A DNA stretch of 64,000 bases from Eimeria necatrix. Its lineage: Eukaryota; Apicomplexa; Conoidasida; Eucoccidiorida; Eimeriidae. Below, one piece after another: positions 1 to 10,736 of this stretch (the stretch's first letter is position 1; the number at the start of each line of letters is the position of its first letter). Under the pieces are notes generated by a model. That model was not told where the DNA came from and made no database searches. It worked only from the letters and a program-made list of their open reading frames with translations. The DNA is taken from positions 161,109 to 225,108 of the forward strand of contig NW_013652052.1 in the NCBI RefSeq assembly GCF_000499385.1, in the 5' to 3' direction. Made by a program: the position numbers and the translations under genes.

Positions 1-745
1 TCTGCGCTCTCTGGCGTACCGTTCTGCGGAAATCAGGGCGATGGAAAGACTTCGAAAAATCGAGCATCGCTCAGTCCTGAGATCTGCAAAGCTCTTTTTT
101 GAAGAGCTTATGTGCAATTTTCGTGTCCGAAGAGAAATTCTGGAAGAGCAGCAAAAGGAAAGCCAATTAAAGCAACTGCAGGAGCAAGCAGATGCAACGA
201 CACATTTTCGAAAGAGAATAGCCACCGAGAGGCAAGACAACTCTGCTGAGCTGCGGAAATCTGAAGAGGCTGAAAGGAAGAGGCGAGAAAAACCGCTGAA
301 GGTTGTGGAATTGCCACCGGACGTGGTAACTAGTGCTTTATCCGACGCGCAATACGCTGCTTTGCCAGAAGATATTCGTTTTTTTGCAAATCAAGAAGTT
401 ACTCTTTTTGCGGACAGGTTTCGCGTGATGGCCACGCAGCTGAAACTCAGCAGCGGCAACATTGTGTCACTATTACATCAGCTAGAGAATGAGGCTTACA
501 CTGAACTGCTCAAGCTTTCTCGCGAGGTGGCACAGCAAGAAGGCCATCTGCGGCACGAGGCGTCGGTCTACACATCCCAGGTGGACACTGGACAACAGAG
601 ACTGACAGCCTACACAAAGTACGTTGAAAAAGCTTTACAGGAAAGAGAGGAGGAATTGCAGCTACAGGAACACGAGCTGAAGCTTCTTGAAGCCCGAATG
701 GAGGGTGACTTACAAGAAGCAGAAAGATATGGAGGGGAGAGTTGA
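1..745 (+). CDS. 3' part of a coiled-coil protein gene, truncated by the window edge
   Basis: The reading frame is open from base 2 to a TGA at 743-745, so the first ATG at 41 is probably internal and the gene starts outside the window. The roughly 247 visible residues are rich in Glu, Lys, Arg, Gln and Leu and have two long stretches typical of coiled coil, about residues 20-100 and 150-240. They are separated by a less charged segment containing the motif LPPDVV and a run of hydrophobic residues. There is no signal peptide, membrane segment or catalytic motif. I do not recognise the family. A cytoskeletal or scaffold role would suit the composition and the kinesin gene downstream, but that is only a guess. 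Confidence 0.6.
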   Translation, partial: LRSLAYRSAEIRAMERLRKIEHRSVLRSAKLFFEELMCNFRVRREILEEQQKESQLKQLQEQADATTHFRKRIATERQDNSAELRKSEEAERKRREKPLKVVELPPDVVTSALSDAQYAALPEDIRFFANQEVTLFADRFRVMATQLKLSSGNIVSLLHQLENEAYTELLKLSREVAQQEGHLRHEASVYTSQVDTGQQRLTAYTKYVEKALQEREEELQLQEHELKLLEARMEGDLQEAERYGGES

Positions 746-2635
746 CAGCAGGCACGAAGGTGGCTCTCAAAGCGTTATAAGAAAGCTTAACGGTTTCATC
801 GCAGTGATGGCTGATTCTCCTCATGTCGTGCGGAAAAATAATTCATAATGTTAGTGGAATGGACACAAAGACAGCCAATTGCCCATGAATCAGAGCTAGC
901 GCTCTTTGTGAATTGACTCTCTCAAACGGTGCATCTTTGGAATTCACGGCTATATTTAATAGTTTTGGGTTCATATGCTTCATTTTCCAGCGGTTGCACG
1001 TCATGTTGGCACTCTGAGGATGTAGCATTGTTTAGCAGTATGCTCTAAAGAAACAGTGTTTACCACCGTAAGTTACGCCTGTCTGAATAGCTCCGTGAGT
1101 GATGTTTTGGCTGTTTGCCTGCAGAGGCTGTGTTCGTAATGTTGGTACTTTCATGACCTGCAATACTAAGCATTTCTCTTCAAGGGGATACGCTGGCGGT
1201 ACCAAACCATTCGAACGAGGCCGCAGCGGCGGAGGCAGGGGGCCTGTTATTTGCTTCTGGCTACTAGCTTAGGCCGCTCTCAGTTTTCAAATAGTCCTCA
1301 GCAATATTGGTGCCCACCTCTGCATCTTCAACTAAGGTAAGTTTTGATAGTCTCCGATGACACATTTCACATGCGCCCACAAGTATGGCTCGGTTTGGCT
1401 TTTTGAGTCAGATTTCACTCTGCTTTCACCAAAAATCTGTTTATTTGCTTGACTTTTCAAACCAAAGTGATCAAACATTCGCCGAGACTTGTATCCACGA
1501 GTATTGAGCTAGCCAGAACTCCAAAAACCGCAGGCATTCGCAATGCTGCTGTTGTGCTGGCTTTGCGTGCTACCGCCAGAGCGGGTACGTGAAGATGTCC
1601 GTAGGAATAGAAAAGCAAGCCAAACTCTCTCAGGTCATGAAAGTACCAACATTACGAACAAAAGCCACTTGGAGAACATGTACGTCCCATCACCCCCCGA
1701 AATATGATGAGCTTCACAATGCAGTCAAGACATATTTTGGACTTAGCAGGGACTCTCATGGCTTGTGATTTCAACTAACGTTTTATTATGCAGCCATTCT
1801 TTCTAGGAATGGCTCGTTTGGCTCCCTAGTAATACCATCTATGCGGTGACGCCAACCTTGGGTACGCATGCCGCTGCTGCCGAGCACTGCAGTTCTTCTG
1901 CATCTAAATTCAGAGAAGCAACTCTATATAAGACTTTTAGAATGAATTCAATCAAATTTTGGTTCTTTTGTCTTTAACTTCGGGCTCGACACTCCGCTGC
2001 TGCAAGTGCACACTAAACGGTGGAGCAGAAAGGCTGGCATAACACGCCTGTTTGCCTCTGAAATCCAAGCCCGTAGAATATCTCTTCGTTTAAGAAAAAA
2101 TATTCAATCAGGATATAGGCATATGTGCACGTTAAGCTGGTCAGTGCTTGCTGGCTTCATTCGCTTCCTTACTTCCGTCTGGTACCATAGAATGGTTTGG
2201 GGTACGGTGGTCACCATTCCTGCAGACCATCTCTTCCTTCCGAACTAAGCCTCCGCTTTTCAGCTACTGGCTAATAATTCAAAAAATAGAAGCGTATGCA
2301 ACGTGTGGATAGACACAAAACCATGACCGTATGCGCCCTCAAGACATGACAGGCCACCAGCACATCGGCGTGCTAGGTCACTTCCAGACAGGCGACTCAC
2401 GAAGCGTCGTGGGACATGAAAAGGGAGCAATAGCATTTTTACTGACCATATATGTGTCTGAATATTATTAGACACTATCCAGAAACACTCAGAACCCTCA
2501 GGTAAAAGTGCATTGGCTGTGCTTGCTGCCAGGATCCACAGAGCGAGTGTATACGACTGCTGCCACAGTCGTTCCACTCACAGAAGCTCAAATAGCTTTT
2601 GAGAACTAGAAAATACAAGTAAAGGTTCGTAAAGG
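746..2635. other. Intergenic region upstream of the kinesin gene
   Basis: I see no supportable coding region here. The reading frames are short, and their translations look random. The stretch holds a 30-base perfect inverted repeat (listed separately) and presumably the promoter of the kinesin gene. No promoter motif can be named from the sequence alone. Confidence 0.6.
1131..1660. repeat. 530-base unit bounded by 30-base perfect inverted repeats (MITE-like candidate)
   Basis: Bases 1131-1160 are the exact reverse complement of 1631-1660, all 30 positions matching, starting TGTTCG on the left and ending CGAACA on the right. The 470 bases between them have no open reading frame of note. This is the form of a small non-autonomous DNA transposon (MITE), but I could not find a convincing target-site duplication immediately outside the repeats. 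A simple local inverted duplication is therefore still possible. Confidence 0.5.
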
Positions 2636-5600
2636 ATGTCATCGGTAAAGGTAGCCGTTCGCGTGCGTCCCTTCAATGACCGTGAGAGGAACATGAATGC
2701 ACAGCTATGCATTAGCATGGAAGGGAAAGCCACAACAATTGAAAATGAAGAAGAACCCAAGAGTGGAAAAAAAACATTTACCTTCGACTTTTCGTACTGG
2801 TCTCACGACGGCTTTGAAAATGATGAAACAGGATACTCACGACCCATAAGCCCAAAGTACGCAGATCAGCAACGTCTGTATAATGAAATTGGAAAGGATG
2901 TGCTAAACAATGCTTATGAAGGCTACAACGCATGCCTCTTCGCTTATGGGCAGACTGGAGCTGGTAAGAGCTATTCCATGGTGGGATACGGTGCCAACAA
3001 GGGTATCATAGTCCGCGCGTGCGAGGAAATATTCATGCGTATCGGGGCAAATAAAGACCCTAATCTACGTGCGGAAGTGCAAATTAGCATGCTAGAAATA
3101 TATAACGAACAAGTGCAAGATCTGCTGATGCCGATAGAGAAACGGCCAAAAGGAGGTCTCAAGATCAGACATACTCCCCAGCTAGGAACCTTTGTGCAAG
3201 ACCTTTCGAAGTGCCCTGTTGATTCATACGCAGCCATACAAGCGAAACTTGACGAAGGTGAGATTCTTTCACGTTCTGCATAGGGAAATTGTTTATAAAT
3301 CGATGTATTGTCGCATTCGCAACTATATCGGAATTAGTACAGTCCTAACTTGAAGGCAAGGAATAAGCATCAGTATTTCTGAGAATTATGAAATAAATTT
3401 ACCCAAGTGTATCTCTTTGAAAGCGATAAAAAAATTCAGTGATACAAACTTTGGCGGGGCGGACTTCTGCGCAAACGAAAATGCATGTTTCCATTCCTGG
3501 TCGCATGGTCTAGTTTATGTGTTTGGCTGACAAAAGTGAAGCACAATGAAGGTTGAAATTTCAGGAACAGCCAACCGAACTGTCGGAGCAACGCTTATGA
3601 ATGCTACATCTTCACGGGCGCACACCGTTCTGCAAATAAACTTCCGTCAAATTACCATGGACGGTATGTTCATCAGTCCTCGGCAGAGTTGCTTCGTCCA
3701 CGCTGCAACAGAGAGCGCCATGCGCTAGTTAAGATAGCGGCTCTGAGTAGCTTTTTAGCTAGACTGTATGGTTGGAATTGCTTGGATCGCCATCGACATT
3801 CATAAGAATGTCAAAGGCTTCATGAGGACTTTCCCAAGGGCTGCACCACACGAACAAAGAAGCATTTCTGAAGGCAACGAACGCTGTATGAGAGGAGTTT
3901 CTCATGTACAAAAGCCACACTGCATTTGCGATGAGTGCAACTGTGGCCCAAATGAGTCAGTTGTGTGATTTCCGCAATGCACAGCTGAGACTGGAGAGCC
4001 TGTCTCGCAAAAATCTTCAGAGATCAGCTTAGTAGACCTTGCTGGAAGTGAAAGAGCTGGATCTACGGGGGCGACAGGAGATCGTTTGAAGGAGGGTTGC
4101 GCTATCAACCAAAGCCTTAGTGCGCTAGGAAATGTGATATCTGCTCTCGCAGATAAGGCTGCTGGCAAGCTGAAGCCCGGACAGGTGCGAAGTGTGCTTA
4201 ATCAGGCACTCACGAAAAATATAGTCCAATACAGAATAAAAATGAAGCCGGATATCACTAAGATCAGAGAACACTTCTGCAGTGTAGAGAGTGTCACATC
4301 TTTTCAGCAGGCTAGGGTAAGAAAGGTACGACGAATTTTCGCTTGCTTCCAGCAACTCCCTAACATTTTAATTATCTCGCCAACGTGCCGAGCTGTCCCT
4401 CATCGTACTGATTAAACATTCAGTAAACTCATCATTCAAGGTCCTTAGCGAATGCACCTGAGCTGCACACCAGGTTAAATGCAGCATCCAATGATCCCAT
4501 AACGGAACCCAAAACGCAAAAGTTGGGTGCTTCGTGCGCGACGACAAAATTTGAAATCGTGAGGATCCTACGTTGCTTCGAGTGTCCCTCTAGATACGTT
4601 TTGCGGAGTGCAGGTTGTGCCGTACAGGGACTCTGCTCTTACACGCATCCTGCAGACGGCCCTTGGAGGGAACAGCAAGACTTGCATGATAGCTGCACTA
4701 TCACCAGCAACAGTTAATTATGAAGAAACTCTTAGCACTCTCCGCTATGCAGGTAATATTCTGTTAATATAACAGTGACAATAAGACAACGCAGGGTGCT
4801 TGGCGCCCCGCGTCGGTTTCACAATGCAGGCAGATTTCGCGAGTATTCGGAAGCCCTAAAAGCTCATACGGTAATAATGTCTATGCTCTCGGAAATGTGT
4901 ACGATCTCAGACAGAGTGAAGCAAATAAAAAACGAGGCAACAGTTAATGAGAATCCTCTGGAGAAGCTTATTCGGGAGCTTCGAGAGGAAAATGAAAGGC
5001 TGAAAAAAGTAGGCTGACGGCACTCCACTCTAGGGGAACTATGCATCTTGTGTTCCTTGTAAAGCATCAAACCTGACCCTTGTGATGCTCTATGGATAAG
5101 GCCTGCTACTCCTTGCTGCTGCAGGCAATGGGTGGAGGGCTACCAGACAGTCTGCCCAGCTCAGCGCCTGATCATCAAATGGTAGAAGAAATTAGAAGGC
5201 AGTACGAAGAAGAGCTTGAGGCAAACAGGAAAGCTTTGCAGGATATGACAACATCGTGGAAAGACAAGCTTGAAGCCGCGAGAAAAAGGGAAGCCAGCGT
5301 TGAAGTCAGAGGCAGTGGACAACTCACAGTGCCTCACCTCAGCAACCTCAATGAAGACCCGTTCCTTAGTGGAAAAATTGTCTTCGCTCTGAACGAAGGG
5401 CAAGTCACTATTGGGAAGCCTGGAGGGGAAGTTGAGCCTACGTTCCGCATTGGAGGCCTCGGTGTGGCTTCCCAGCATGCTATTATCGATGTGAAACGAA
5501 TTCAGCAGAGTGGAAAGGATACAGGGGATGAGACCTATGAAGTGAAGCTGACTGCATACGGGAAGACGTCCGTCAACGGAGTGGTCCTTGGAGAGACGGA

Positions 5601-7798
5601 ATCAAAACTGTTGACTCACAAAGATAGGATAATTTTTGGCCATAATAATATGTACGTCTTCGTTGATCCGACAGATATGGACCAGGAGCTGCCTACATGG
5701 GAAGAAGGCATGATGGAAGCAACAAAAGATGTTGTTGACGAATTCTCGAGCCAACAAGCTCCTGATGCTAGGCCAGCCAGGACCGCAGACAAGGAGAAGT
5801 GGGAACGTTTGCAGGCAGACCTTCAGCTTTTTGAGTCTGAAAAAAGGGAGCTCATGCGGAAACTGAAGGATAAAGAGGCTCTCGTGCTTGCTAGTGAAGA
5901 AGACCAAGCGGCAGCAGAAAAGAAGCTAAAGCTAATTGAAGCTGAGAAACGAGCTGTACAGCAGGAACTCAACAGAAAAGAGGACGAATTGAAAGCGAGA
6001 CGGATGCTTCTGGAAAGGGAAAGAGAGGAAGAGACGAAAAGGCAGGACGCTGAGAGAGCAGCTCACATTTTTCTTCAAGAAGTTATGAGCAGAACAGCGC
6101 TGCTAGTGGATGAAGCAAATGGGTATGCGCAGGAGCTCGGAGTGGGTGTCTATTTCTCCCTCAAGCTCAGCACTCGGTCAAGAGGAGCTGGCGGTGTCAG
6201 GAGCACGCTTATTGGCACATCCTTGCAGCAAACAGAGATCGTGATCAGGGTTCAAAGAGCAGACTCAGATGCCGTCCAGATCTGGAGACTGGATTTGTTT
6301 GAAAAAAAGATATTCGAAATGAGGGAACTATATACGCAGTGGGCAGCTGGACCCAAGACAGAGTCGTATCTAAAAGGAGGTGCACCAGATCCGTTTGCAC
6401 TAGATATGGAAAGTTACCAGGTGAGCAAGGCACATTGGGTGCCGGGTCAACTTGCAAAGAGCTCAGATATATTCTTGCAAAAGGATCTGGGCACATTTGT
6501 TGAATTTCTTCCCATGACTAGAGCTATCGCCCTGAGCAACATGCGAGACAGGTCATTGGTGAGAGCTATTTGTACTTGGATACGATCCGGTGCTTACTGC
6601 CTGTAAAGGCTGAGGTATTTCCAATTATTGATGCTAACGGGAAGGCCTGTGGGAAGCTCACGCTTTCAGTTGGCATTGAAGTTCCTGCAAGCCAAAATGA
6701 TCAAACCGGGTAGGTGGATAGAGGAATGATGAAACTCTTCAGTTGAACGAGGAACTGTTACACACACATGACGAAGTTGAAGGGGCGAATGCGTTATAGT
6801 GTTTTATCACTCTTCATTAATAGCGCCCAAATATATGGAAAGCACAACGGCGAATTAAAACAAAAACGGCCTGCAGGAGTTTCCGCTTGTTTTTGCCATT
6901 CTAAGGCCTACCAGCCAAGAAAGCGATAATCAAGAAGTAGATATAGATGCGCTGTACTCAGTAGAGGATATTAGAGGCCGTGAGATGGTCGTTACGATAA
7001 CGGTTCACTCCGCGAGTGAGTTGCCAGAGAAGTTTTCCAGGCAGCCACAGGTACGCAGGATGTCTCCATGCACGCTAAACATAGTGAAGTGTGATAGTGC
7101 TTCGGAGCCGTCAGATATGTGCGAAGTGTAACCTTTTGTAATGCAGGTTTTGTACCGATGGCTCGACGGCGAAACCGATGTCTTAGCAACTTCAATGGAG
7201 CAAGCTTCGTGCAGTCCCGTGTTCAATAATTCAAAGGTTTGTCACAGTACTTTGATTCCAGTGGACTCACTGTGAGAGTAAACCTTTTTAAACTGCGCAT
7301 GTACTGTTTTGCTGACGTGTTTCTGCCCTTGTTCTGCAGTACAATGCTGAGAAGCCACGCCACTCTTTGATTAAATATTACCAACATTATGCTTTATTTT
7401 ATGTGGCCGTTCCTTGAATAGTCATAATCAACGTCATCCCTTATTTTGTGTGTTTAGCACTTCACCCTTTCAGTACATGATTTCACTATGCAAAAGCAAA
7501 GCCGCTCCTTGAATAGGCACTGCCAGCATTATCCTTTAATTTGTGTGTTCAGAGCTTCACTCTCTTGGTAGATGATTCCACCATACAAAAATTGAACGGT
7601 GCACTCGTTTTCGAGGTTAGCGGAAGAATGGTCGAGAAAAAGCCGAAAACGAAGATAAAGAAGGAGCATACGGGGAAGGCGACCAACGAAACTGCCATCC
7701 GGAAGGAATTGGCAGAGAGTACCAGAGTCTTGCAAATAATAGAACAAGCACTTAAAACCGAAGGAAAATCTATTCAAGACCTTGTTGGCGACTTTTAA
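2636..7798 (+). CDS. Kinesin-3 family motor protein with FHA domain, ten exons
   Basis: Likely exons: 2636-3257, 3565-3663, 3985-4184, 4614-4752, 4911-5008, 5125-6558, 6609 to about 6709, 6877-7050, 7147-7236, 7553-7798; about 1,060 residues. The motor domain has the start [13 protein letters not shown], the P-loop [11 protein letters not shown] (near residue 105), switch I NATSSRAH and switch [12 protein letters not shown] neck and coiled coil follow, then an FHA domain (about 5380-5690, ending [13 protein letters not shown]), more coiled coil, and a segment with the look of a C2-like module ([20 protein letters not shown]). Motor plus FHA is the hallmark of kinesin-3, an ATP-driven plus-end cargo motor. 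Switch I reads SSRAH where most kinesins have SSRSH. All joins keep phase except exon 7 to 8, where I could not find a clean one. Start ATG at 2636 begins the conserved motor directly. Confidence 0.9.
5380..5690 (+). other. FHA domain within the kinesin gene
   Basis: The translated segment contains the typical FHA features: a Gly-rich start ([15 protein letters not shown]), a serine-histidine site ([10 protein letters not shown]), an S-V-N-G turn ([10 protein letters not shown]) and the closing strand [16 protein letters not shown]. In kinesin-3 motors this phosphopeptide-binding module follows the motor domain and takes part in dimerisation and autoinhibition. Its presence is the main reason for the kinesin-3 assignment. 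Confidence 0.85.
7406..7595 (+). repeat. Duplicated 3' splice region and exon start in the last kinesin intron
   Basis: Two imperfect direct copies of about 95 bases start at 7406 and 7501. Both begin with GCCG(T/C)TCCTTGAATAG and contain TTTGTGTGTTYAG followed by a segment like the start of exon 10. The second copy is the real exon (from 7553). The first (about 7447-7500) is a decayed copy of the acceptor site and the first coding bases. A further partial copy of the upstream portion lies at about 7381-7405. Confidence 0.6.
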
Positions 7799-8517
7799 AG
7801 TTGAATATGCGTGTGATACATGTGCCAGTATACTTACCAAGCTCAACCATAAACTGTTCTTACGCAGAACTATACAATAAGTAGCACTTTCTTGCAAGGA
7901 AAGGCGTTGGAAAAGCCAAGGACGTAATTCTTGTATCGCCCATATCTATATAAGGAACAGATATTTCTTCTTTTTTTCTGCCTGAGCGTACTTCTGACGC
8001 GGCGGCAGAGGGTGCCTCACGAACCGCTACGTTATTAGGCGCCTCAGCATCGCTTGCTGGTAGCTCCTATGGAGAGTGCTGGCCGACACTCACTCGCATT
8101 ATTTACCTCACAACCCTAGTAAGGTGGTCCATTGCACTCTTAACAGTTCTATTTCAAAGGGTCGCTTTGCCTAGCGTGGGTTGTCAGGCTGTTCTGCTGC
8201 TTCGAACTAAAGCGGAATTGCCTGGGCTCCCAGGCAGCCAACAACTCTCGTAGCCTCACACGAACGCATTCAGCTCTTCTAACAATGAGGCACAGTTTCC
8301 AGTGGCACAATATGTACGTGCATGCTGCAAAACTTATAACACGAAAAACATGCACAGTTCTGCATCCAAGCCTGCTCCTCCACGACAGCCGAAACTTGCC
8401 GTTGCAGATCTCAAAATGCACTCACTGGCCACAAACAGATTATGGTTAAAGACTCAGAAGCTTCTACACGCGTAGCTTTCTATGTGACGGAGGCACATAG
8501 GAACATCGAAAAGTCTG
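7799..8517. other. Region without a gene between the kinesin gene and the retrotransposon complex
   Basis: Nothing recognisable is seen. The longest frames are short and have no similarity to known domains. The right end meets the first LTR fragment. Confidence 0.5.
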
Positions 8518-8564
8518 CTGACCAGTGGTCCTCCAGGCTTCGCGTGCAATTGCCATCGTTTACA
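8518..8564 (+). repeat. Short LTR-derived shard
   Basis: These 47 bases match 17359-17405, which lies inside the old chromovirus LTR, with about six differences counted by eye. No further LTR homology is seen on either side. It is most simply a remnant of an earlier insertion of the same family in the same orientation, or of a local duplication of the old LTR. Confidence 0.5.
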
Positions 8565-8773
8565 TGCATCGAAGTTCACCAAAGTGGAAAATCTAGTGAA
8601 CCATTCATTATAATTATTCCAGTCAATCATTTTAGTCAATTCAGGCCTCATGTTTTGCTGCTATTGTTTTCGGGGCAGTAATAAGTAGTTTGTGAGGACC
8701 TTCTGTACTACCTTACTGTCTGCGCTCTTGATGTTTCCGTTCTGCAGAAGCATGACCTGTGCCCAAGGAGTTG

Positions 8774-8911
8774 TGTAGCGCGCAGGCACTACAATACGGC
8801 TTTCAGCTAGCCTGACAGGGTAGCTAGCTGGTGACCTATAAGAGGTCAGCACGCAGAACGAGCGCAGAAACTTCTTACTAGTAACGAAGTAAGTCAATTT
8901 AACAGCAATAT
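8774..8911 (+). repeat. Left part of the old chromovirus LTR, interrupted by the younger element
   Basis: The sequence starts TGTAGCGCGCAGGCACTAC, similar to the start of the younger LTRs (TGTAGTGCACAGGCACTAC). It runs through related segments (ACCTATAAGAGGTC, GAAGTAAGTCAATTT) and stops at AATAT, exactly where the younger element begins. The remainder of this LTR resumes at 17266 after the second AATAT. The two parts together make an LTR of about 460 bases ending GTGCACTACA. The old LTR therefore served as insertion target. Confidence 0.75.
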
Positions 8912-9330
8912 TGTAGTGCACAGGCACTACAATAGGGCTTGCTGGTGACCTATAGAAGATAGCTAGCTGGCGACCTACAAGAGGTCATAACGCTGAACGA
9001 CGACAGGACCCTCTTACTGGTCTCGAAGTAAGGCAATTTGTCGGCGAAGTAGCATGTATACACTAGACGTGTCTGTAAATACCTGGAGATTGGAGCTGGC
9101 GATAGCGCCGGCACCGGTGCAGGCCTCCTACCCACAGGGCCTAGGAGGCGAGAGCCCCGAGTGGGGGGGATTTTCAAGAAAACAGACTTTGAAAAACTAT
9201 AAATAACTGCATTTTGTGATATTTGAACTACTGTTTCAAGGAAACGCGCCGAAGGTAGACGGTTTTCAGAGGCTCCTACTCGAGGGGGCAGGTAGCAGCG
9301 TAGTCGCAGCAGTAGGTGTTGTGCACTACA
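8912..9330 (+). repeat. Left LTR of the younger chromovirus
   Basis: The LTR is 419 bases, the same length as the right copy. Its ends are TGTAGTGCAC and GTGCACTACA, inverted repeats with TG...CA termini. A TATA-like sequence, TATAAATA, lies at 9198-9205 and could have been the core promoter. The bases after the LTR (9331 on) are where a tRNA primer-binding site should lie. In the older copy the matching position reads TGGGGATTGCTCCGGGAT, which could be such a site, but I cannot name the tRNA. Confidence 0.9.
9198..9205 (+). promoter_or_regulatory. TATA-like box in the left LTR
   Basis: The octamer TATAAATA sits about 130 bases before the LTR end, a normal place for the core promoter of an LTR retrotransposon. 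The right LTR has TATAAACA at the corresponding position. Function is inferred from position only. Confidence 0.35.
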
Positions 9331-9433
9331 TTTGAGGGCTGTTCCGTGATTGAAATCTTTGTTCTTTCCGGATTTGGGAGTAGAAATACTATGTTTTAAT
9401 GATTCACAACTATATATTTTCGCTCGGTAAGGG

Positions 9434-10105
9434 ATGCATCTCCGCAACGGACGCGTTATTGGCCCCACACAGCAGGAGACGTCTACTATGTCAGTAAGCA
9501 AAATGCCAAGCGGGACACCCGCCCATCATCGTCATGCTACTCCGAAGCCCACCATGGCAGAGCGGCCGCATGGGCATAAGGAGGCGCCCCCACAGATGAT
9601 CCCTATGACCAATGTTATGCCAGGGGACAGTCCCTCCGTCACGTGGGAGCAATTCCAGTCCGCTATGAGTGTGATAAGAACTATTATAGACGGGACCGGG
9701 GAATCGGGCGCAACGTTTCCCATACTACCAGAAGATGGCAGCACTGTGCAGGCCTTTTTGCTGCGCATCGAACGCTGATACACCCAGATGGGATTGGAGC
9801 CGCGCGAGTGGGGAAGCGCACTTATTGACCACCTTGTGGGCCCGGCTCTAACGTATTGGATATATCTACAGGAAACTATCGACCTAAGCGACTGGGCGAC
9901 GATACAGCGCAGGCTTTTGGAGCCGTTCGACAAAACAATGTCGCGGAGTCAATTGCTAACGGAGTTGGCTAAAGTTCGGTGGAATGGTAGCCCGAAGGAA
10001 TACACGGACCAGTTTGCGGCTGTAGCGAAGCATGCTTTAGGTGTCGCCCCCCACGAACGTGCTGCCTACTACTGCACTGTGCTACCGACGGACCTCATCT
10101 TCTAA
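9434..10105 (+). pseudogene. Gag capsid region of the chromovirus, interrupted by a stop
   Basis: From ATG 9434 the frame runs to a TGA at 9776-9778, then stays open in the same frame to a TAA at 10103-10105, about 223 codons. The middle has the retrotransposon gag pattern (a W-x3-L and WATIQRRLLEPF, then LTELAKVRWNGSPKEYTDQF). The TGA separates what should be one capsid protein. The first 65 residues are Pro- and His-rich and not conserved. The zinc-knuckle part lies downstream in another frame. Confidence 0.8.
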
Positions 10106-10299
10106 TCACCAATAACGGGCAGGTGAAGTATTAGTCGTGGGAGCAAGCGGCGGCAGCCGCAGCACGCCTCTACGAGCCCAAACAGAGCGTACTGGAGCTC
10201 CGAAAAAGGACCAGTCTAGCCATCAGGGCTGCTATCCAAGCTAATGGACCCCGACGGCGCCAGGAAATCGAAAATCGCCCTGGGGGAACCCACGCGAAC

Positions 10300-10422
10300 T
10301 GCTATGAGTGTCAGGGTTGCGGACATCCGGCACGTGCCTGCCCCATCAGGGGAGAACGAACCAAACGTCCGGGAGAAATATGCAAGAAGTGTGGCGGTGT
10401 GGGACACTATGCTCGGGGCTGT
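10300..10422 (+). pseudogene. Two CCHC zinc knuckles of Gag (nucleocapsid)
   Basis: In the frame starting at 10300 the bases encode CYECQGCGHPARAC and, about 15 residues later, CKKCGGVGHYARGC; both match C-x2-C-x4-H-x4-C. These knuckles bind the retrotransposon RNA. The frame differs from that of the capsid part at 9434-10105, so at least one frameshift has separated them. The same region survives in worse condition in the old copy at about 17790-17930. Confidence 0.85.
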
Positions 10423-10736
10423 CCTACTTACGAACGAGGCCGGACCAAGGGGAGGACAAGAGCAGTAGGCAGCCGACACGTCCTAGCACTGAGAAGACGG
10501 AACGATTAAACAAGGGGGCCTAGGCGTGGTTGGAGACGAACGTTCTAGGCCGCGTAGCCATGGGAAAGGGATGGTGTGTGCGGTAGCGACAGGCCCCAAT
10601 GCCATTCTAGTCTCCTTTGAGTGGGAAAAGCAACTCCTCAACACTGCGGAAGGAACTAACACGAGCGATGGGCACGCGGAAGGGACTCAGCCGCTTTCGG
10701 AAGCGCGGTGGGAGTCTGGGTCGGCGTCGATCCTGA

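Noticed and set aside
10244..10523. Overlapping frames 10244-10468 and 10308-10523 as separate genes
   Set aside because: They overlap the zinc-knuckle coding sequence in wrong frames. The CCHC pattern identifies the real frame, starting at 10300.
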